A stretch of 9,711 nt of DNA, taken from positions 1-9,711 of the forward strand of contig CAYYNB010000204.1 in assembly GCA_964472565.1 (NCBI GenBank), in the 5' to 3' direction. A program made the position numbers and the translations under genes. This stretch comes from DATAMF01 sp964472565 (GTDB taxonomy: Bacteria; Chloroflexota; Anaerolineae; Aggregatilineales; Aggregatilineaceae). The notes under the pieces are model-generated. The model saw only the letters and a program-made list of their open reading frames with translations. It searched no databases and was not told the origin of the DNA. This document shows positions 6,794 through 9,711 of this stretch, piece by piece; the first letter of the stretch is position 1; the number at the start of each line of letters is the position of its first letter.

Positions 6794-7258
6794 ATGCGCG
6801 TCGTTTTACAGCGAGTTTCACATGGATCGGTGCGCGTCGATGATCAAATCGTCGGCGCGGTTGATTTGGGCTACGTCATTCTCGTCGGCGTCGGTCCCAC
6901 GGATGGCGACGCTCAGGCGCGCTGGCTGGCCCGCAAAATCACCACCCTGCGCGTTTTCGAGGATGATCAGGGCAAATTTAACCGCTCCCTCTTGGATGTC
7001 GGTGGCGGTTGTCTGGTCGTCTCTCAATTTACGCTCTATGCCGATACCCGCAAAGGCCGCCGCCCCAGCTTCACCGATGCCGCCCCGCCCGATCTGGCCG
7101 AACCCCTGATCGCCCGTTTTGCGGATATGCTCCGCGCCGAGGGCGTTTCCCGCGTCGAAATGGGGGTTTTCGGGGCGTATATGCGGGTCGAAATCGCCAA
7201 TGATGGCCCCGTCACCATCCTGCTCGACTCTATCGACATGCCCCACAACGAGCATTAA
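6794..7258 (+). CDS. dtd: D-aminoacyl-tRNA deacylase
   Basis: This cytoplasmic enzyme removes D-amino acids (and glycine from mischarged tRNA-Ala) from tRNA, protecting translation. The 154 residues fit the family's usual length of about 145-150, with a short C-terminal extension ending PHNEH. It opens with MRVVLQRVSHGSV, as family members do. The two active-site signatures are present: SQFT (77-80, in VVSQFTLYADTRKGRRPSF) and the Gly-cisPro motif at 138-139 in NDGPVT. FNRSLLDVGG (62-71) is also typical. The ATG at 6794 is preceded by AAGGGG (6782-6787). The gap to the upstream secreted-protein gene is only 36 nt, with no clear terminator, so co-transcription is plausible although the functions look unrelated. 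Downstream lies a repeat that may terminate transcription. Confidence 0.97.
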   Translation: MRVVLQRVSHGSVRVDDQIVGAVDLGYVILVGVGPTDGDAQARWLARKITTLRVFEDDQGKFNRSLLDVGGGCLVVSQFTLYADTRKGRRPSFTDAAPPDLAEPLIARFADMLRAEGVSRVEMGVFGAYMRVEIANDGPVTILLDSIDMPHNEH

Positions 7259-7272
7259 CGCCGCTCGCCCGC

Positions 7273-7425
7273 TTTCCCCCTCTTCCCACTCGGTTGGAGA
7301 GGGTAGGGGGATGAGGTTCGTAGGGGCAATTCACGAATTGCCCCGTTAATTTTTCGCTCTCCCCCGACTTATGGGTAATGTTTAGCCTCGCGCGGGGAAA
7401 GGAGGCCGGGAGGATAGGGGTTCCC
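7273..7425 (+). repeat. Composite palindromic repeat, modules D-A-B (B missing its left arm)
   Basis: Between the convergent ends of dtd and the exporter permease lie a diverged module D (7278-7315, keeping CTCGGTTGGAGAGGG), a perfect module A (arms 7323-7332 and 7335-7344) and the right half of module B (GCGCGGGGAAAGGAGGCC onward, 7391-7408). The left arm of B is replaced by unrelated sequence at about 7361-7388. The right edge stops 2 nt before the permease stop codon. Confidence 0.8.
7323..7354 (+). terminator. Possible intrinsic terminator formed by repeat module A
   Basis: The 10-bp inverted repeat of module A is followed directly by GTTAATTTTT, a U-rich run on the + strand 65 nt after the dtd stop. 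The other two module A copies (1196-1217 and 9601-9622) are followed by GC-rich sequence and lack this run, so only this copy looks like a terminator. The nominal 2-nt loop would open to a larger one, leaving a stem of about 8 bp. Confidence 0.45.
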
Positions 7426-7426
7426 C

Positions 7427-8248
7427 TTAGACTTGCCGTGTCCGGGCGCGCAGACTGCTCATCGCGAACACGAACGGCAGGACGCTGATCAGCCCGCACG
7501 CAGCCAGTCCCTTGAGCAGAATCTCCCCATCCCAACCGTTCATCAGCACGTCGCGCATCGCCTCCAGGATGTAGGTGATCGGGTTGCACGTCGCCGCGAC
7601 CTTGAGCCAGCCGCTTAACAGGTCCTGCGGCACAAACGTCGTGGTCAAAAACAGCAGCGGGAAGAAGAGAAACCCGGCGCTCTGTGTCGCGGCAGCGTTT
7701 CCGGTGCGCAGCGCGATCCCCACCCCCAGCCCGGAGAATCCGGTTCCGAGCAGCAGCGCAAACCCGATGTTGACCCCATACCCGGCCAATCCGGTTTCAC
7801 TTTTCACGCCCAGCAGCACCGCCAGCCCGATGATCAGCACCGTCTGCAACACGAGTGCCAGCGCCCCGGAGAGCACATGGCCGAGCAGCAGTGCATTTCG
7901 GGCCACCGGTGTCAGCAGCAGTTTGTCAAAATAGCCGCTCCCGATGTCGCGCACCATGGCTTGTCCGGCGGCGCTGCTCAACGCCACGCTGATAATCGAG
8001 ATCGGTAGCGTAAACGCGAGATAGTTCTTGTTTTTCAGGCCGGGCAGATACGCGGCGGCATCCCCAAACGCCGCATCGTAGATGATCAGGAAGAACGCGC
8101 CGAGGATCAGCGACGACACCAGCCCCTCGACCATCCGGCACTGGATCAGCACGCTGCGCCGTGTCAGAATGCCCACCTGATAGAGAAACGGAAACCGGAT
8201 CGAAGACTCCGGTTGAACAGTTTGTAGAACCTGTGCTGCGTTGGTCAT
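7427..8248 (-). CDS. ABC-2 family exporter permease (DrrB-like)
   Basis: This is the membrane subunit of the exporter whose ATPase is encoded just upstream. From ATG 8248 the protein has 273 residues, normal for the DrrB/NodJ type, with about six hydrophobic segments starting at residues 40-57. Landmarks are the cytoplasmic stretch RDIGSGYFDKLLLTPVAR (100-117), then LLGHVLSGAL (121-130), FVPQDLLSGWLKVAATCNP (205-223) and ILEAMRDVL (227-235), the last being the family's NP...EA.R motif. GGAG at 8257-8260 lies 8 nt before this ATG. The frame is open further upstream to an ATG at 8353, but that extension is mostly translated repeat sequence and is rejected. The 123-nt gap to the ATPase gene holds a repeat. 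The substrate is unknown; relatives export antibiotics, lipids or polysaccharides. Confidence 0.93.
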   Translation of the reverse strand: MTNAAQVLQTVQPESSIRFPFLYQVGILTRRSVLIQCRMVEGLVSSLILGAFFLIIYDAAFGDAAAYLPGLKNKNYLAFTLPISIISVALSSAAGQAMVRDIGSGYFDKLLLTPVARNALLLGHVLSGALALVLQTVLIIGLAVLLGVKSETGLAGYGVNIGFALLLGTGFSGLGVGIALRTGNAAATQSAGFLFFPLLFLTTTFVPQDLLSGWLKVAATCNPITYILEAMRDVLMNGWDGEILLKGLAACGLISVLPFVFAMSSLRARTRQV

Positions 8249-8307
8249 GTTTTTTGCTCCTGTCTGCCTTACGCCGATCCAAGAAAAATTCCCCACACCC
8301 TGTAGGT

Positions 8308-8350
8308 TTGACTCCCCTTTCCTTAGGGAAGGGGCAAGGGGGGATGGGGT
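8308..8350 (+). repeat. Solo module C-type palindromic repeat between the two exporter genes
   Basis: Arms CCCCTTTCC (8314-8322) and GGGAAGGGG (8326-8334) flank the short loop TTA, with one T.G pair, followed by a G-rich tail like that of the other C copies. It sits in the 123-nt gap within the - strand exporter operon and supplies the spurious upstream extension of the permease frame. It is followed by ATAGTGGCGCAGC (8358-8370), which also occurs after the repeat at 1297-1309. Confidence 0.7.
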
Positions 8351-8371
8351 CAAGAAAATAGTGGCGCAGCC

Positions 8372-9334
8372 TTACGCCACTGCGGGGGGTTGGCTCTGTT
8401 GGAAACGCTGTCCGGTGAACTTGAGAAACACATCATCGAGTGTCGGTTGGGTCAGCGTCAGCGACACCGGCTTGATCCCCACCGCCTCCAGGTAGCCCAC
8501 CACGTCAGGAATGGATCGGGCGGCTTCGGGCAAATAAACATGCAGCAGGTGCCGATCTTGCTGCATCCGTTGAAAATGCGGCAGCAGCGTCTGCTGGGCC
8601 GTGTGTACCCGGTCCGCGTCCGCCAGCTCAAGCGTGATCGCTTCGGTTCCCAGGTCAGCTTTCAACCGGGCGGGCTGTCCTTCGATGGCGATCCGCCCCT
8701 CGTTGATAATTGCTACCGTGTCCGCCAGTTGATCGGCTTCTTCCAGGTACTGTGTGGTTAGAAAGATCGTCATGCCGCGTTCCCGGTTCAATCGGCGCAC
8801 TTCCTCCCACACGTCGCGGCGGCTGGCCGGATCCAATCCCGTCGTTGGCTCGTCCAAAAACAAAATCTCCGGCTTATGGACCAGCGCCAGCGCGAGGTCC
8901 AGGCGGCGGCGCATGCCACCGCTGTATTTCCCCACCGGACGATCCAGCGCCTCGGTCAGTTTGACCAGTTCCAGCAGTTCATCCCCGCGTTGGCGCGCCT
9001 GCCGCGCCGTCATGTTGAACATCTGGCCTTGAATCTGGAGCAGTTCTCTGGCTTTCATCACCGGGTCTAGCCCGATTTCCTGAAGTGCCACACCGATGAT
9101 CTGCCGTACCTGGGTGGTCTGCGTCGCCACGTCAAATCCCCCCACCGAAGCCCGTCCCTCTGTCGGAATGCTTCGCGTGGTGAGCATCGAAATGGTAGTG
9201 CTTTTGCCCGCGCCGTTTGGCCCCAAAAATCCAAAGATTTGACCGGGCTGCACCTCGAACGAAACCCGATCCACCGCAACCACATCTTTGTAATGTTTCA
9301 CCAGGGCGTCAGCTTTAATCATCCGATTGCTCAT
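8372..9334 (-). CDS. ABC exporter ATPase, DrrA (daunorubicin-resistance) family
   Basis: This is the cytoplasmic ATPase that pairs with the ABC-2 permease downstream to pump a hydrophobic substrate outward. The protein has 320 residues, as in DrrA homologues: an ATPase domain (about 5-225) and a C-terminal accessory domain ending in the family's TLDDVFLKFTG motif (305-315). Motifs are Walker A GPNGAGKST (38-46), Q-loop Gln85, signature YSGGM (137-141) and Walker B ILFLDE (157-162) with TTGLD after it. The switch-loop residue is Gln195 in TTQYLEEAD, where most ABC ATPases have His; this substitution is usual in the DrrA branch and supports the assignment. GGAG (9341-9344) lies 6 nt upstream of the ATG. 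No antibiotic biosynthesis gene is near, so a general detoxification or lipid export role is as likely as self-resistance. Confidence 0.95.
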   Translation of the reverse strand: MSNRMIKADALVKHYKDVVAVDRVSFEVQPGQIFGFLGPNGAGKSTTISMLTTRSIPTEGRASVGGFDVATQTTQVRQIIGVALQEIGLDPVMKARELLQIQGQMFNMTARQARQRGDELLELVKLTEALDRPVGKYSGGMRRRLDLALALVHKPEILFLDEPTTGLDPASRRDVWEEVRRLNRERGMTIFLTTQYLEEADQLADTVAIINEGRIAIEGQPARLKADLGTEAITLELADADRVHTAQQTLLPHFQRMQQDRHLLHVYLPEAARSIPDVVGYLEAVGIKPVSLTLTQPTLDDVFLKFTGQRFQQSQPPAVA

Positions 9335-9368
9335 TTGCTACTCCTGTTTTTCATCCGCACTAAAATTC

Positions 9369-9377
9369 ATTGTACAA
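9369..9377 (-). promoter_or_regulatory. Possible -10 element and small palindrome upstream of the exporter operon
   Basis: Read on the - strand, TACAAT (9369-9374) is a fair -10 element, 35 nt before the ATPase ATG. It overlaps the perfect 8-bp palindrome TTGTACAA (9370-9377), which could be an operator half-site cluster. No good -35 is seen at 17 nt. Weak support. Confidence 0.2.
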
Positions 9378-9490
9378 CCCTGGTGCTAAAGTGGAGGCTT
9401 GAGTGAGGAATATATTTATCGTGCGGTCAAATGGGGATCAGTCCAGCCGGGGAAATTCCTTGCCAAACCCTCCAATTATGGACCAGGGTT
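9378..9490. other. Intergenic sequence without recognisable features
   Basis: The 377 nt to the right of the ATPase start contain no gene that I can support. This part precedes the repeat cluster and shows no repeat, RNA gene or convincing promoter. Frames reading through it continue into repeats on either strand and are not believed. Confidence 0.6.
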
Positions 9491-9530
9491 TCTCCCCTTC
9501 CTGCTTGCGGGAAGGGGAGAAGGTAGGGCT
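9491..9530 (+). repeat. Palindromic repeat module C, best-preserved copy
   Basis: Arms TCTCCCCTTCC (9491-9501) and GGAAGGGGAGA (9510-9520) are perfect over 11 bp around the loop TGCTTGCG (9502-9509), the same loop as at 4636-4643. An AGGTAGGG tail follows. Confidence 0.8.
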
Positions 9531-9544
9531 TTTCCTGACAAGAG

Positions 9545-9591
9545 GGGTGAACACCCGGCACCTATTGGGTGTATGGCGATCTGCCCCCATC
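9545..9591 (+). repeat. Short palindromic segment, module E (single copy here)
   Basis: GGGTG (9545-9549) and CACCC (9552-9556) form a tight inverted repeat, followed by CACC and GGGTG around CTATT-type sequence. It lies between module C and modules A-B and resembles them in composition. With only one copy in the window, its status as a repeat is uncertain. Confidence 0.35.
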
Positions 9592-9594
9592 CCG

Positions 9595-9692
9595 TTCGTA
9601 GGGGCAATTCACGAATTGCCCCGCGCGTGCCGCCCCCGCTTTTCCCCTCCTTTCTCCGCGCGCGGGGAAAGGAGGCCGGGAGGATAGGGGTG
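9595..9692 (+). repeat. Composite palindromic repeat, modules A-B, intact
   Basis: Module A arms are at 9601-9610 and 9613-9622 with the same TTCGTA left flank as the other copies. Module B arms CCTCCTTTCTCCGC (9646-9659) and GCGGGGAAAGGAGG (9662-9675) pair over 14 positions with one T.G. The tail GGCCGGGAGGATAGGGGT is nearly identical to that at 7405-7422. Compared with 1242-1269, one base pair in the stem has changed on both sides. Confidence 0.85.
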
Positions 9693-9711
9693 AACCCCAT
9701 GCCGCCCATTT

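Noticed and set aside
8249..8353. N-terminal extension of the exporter permease to ATG 8353
   Set aside because: The added residues are translated repeat sequence, while ATG 8248 has a well-placed GGAG and gives a normal family length.
9403..9687. 94-codon + strand frame (and a 77-codon - strand frame) at the right end
   Set aside because: Both are made mostly of palindromic repeat sequence and match no family.

Overview
The window is GC-rich bacterial chromosome, probably from the Chloroflexota (an Anaerolineae-like lineage). This assignment is an inference. It rests on the mix of gene families, on a secreted protein type that I associate with that phylum, and on short GC-rich palindromic repeats that fill the intergenic spaces. 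I see no tRNA, rRNA, CRISPR array, transposase or phage gene.

Layout from left to right. (1) 3-1106, + strand: the 3' part of a glycoside hydrolase family 32 gene (beta-fructosidase/levanase type) whose start lies outside the window. (2) 1107-1392: an intergenic region with a palindromic repeat, a possible operator dyad and a likely promoter. (3) 1393-5177, + strand: a compact importer operon made of a secreted substrate-binding protein, a FecCD/BtuC-type permease (13-nt overlap), an ABC ATPase (2-nt gap) and, after a repeat insertion, a THEP1-type NTPase. (4) 5264-6757, + strand: a secreted protein of unknown function built from two copies of a domain of about 245 residues, followed after 36 nt by dtd (D-aminoacyl-tRNA deacylase, 6794-7258). 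(5) 7427-9334, - strand: a DrrA/DrrB-type ABC exporter, with the ATPase first and the ABC-2 permease second. It converges on dtd across a repeat that may serve as a terminator. (6) 9335-9711: the exporter promoter region and a cluster of repeats, with no gene.

The most interesting object is the substrate-binding protein. A stretch of about 95 residues after its signal peptide reads like lobe 1 of the molybdate-binding protein ModA with lobe 2 and the ligand-contacting residues removed. It is fused to a complete cobalamin/siderophore/MolA-type binding domain. With the type II importer subunits and the THEP1/DUF2478-like NTPase next door, this suggests a molybdate/tungstate importer of the MolABC kind, although iron-siderophore or corrinoid uptake cannot be excluded from sequence alone.

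The second theme is the repeats. At least five small palindrome modules (called A-E here) recur in five intergenic regions, all in the same orientation, in composite combinations (A-B, D-C, D-A-B, C, C-E-A-B). Two copies share an identical 8-nt loop, and two others differ by a base-pair-preserving double change. They lie inside two operons as well as at operon ends, and they create spurious reading frames.
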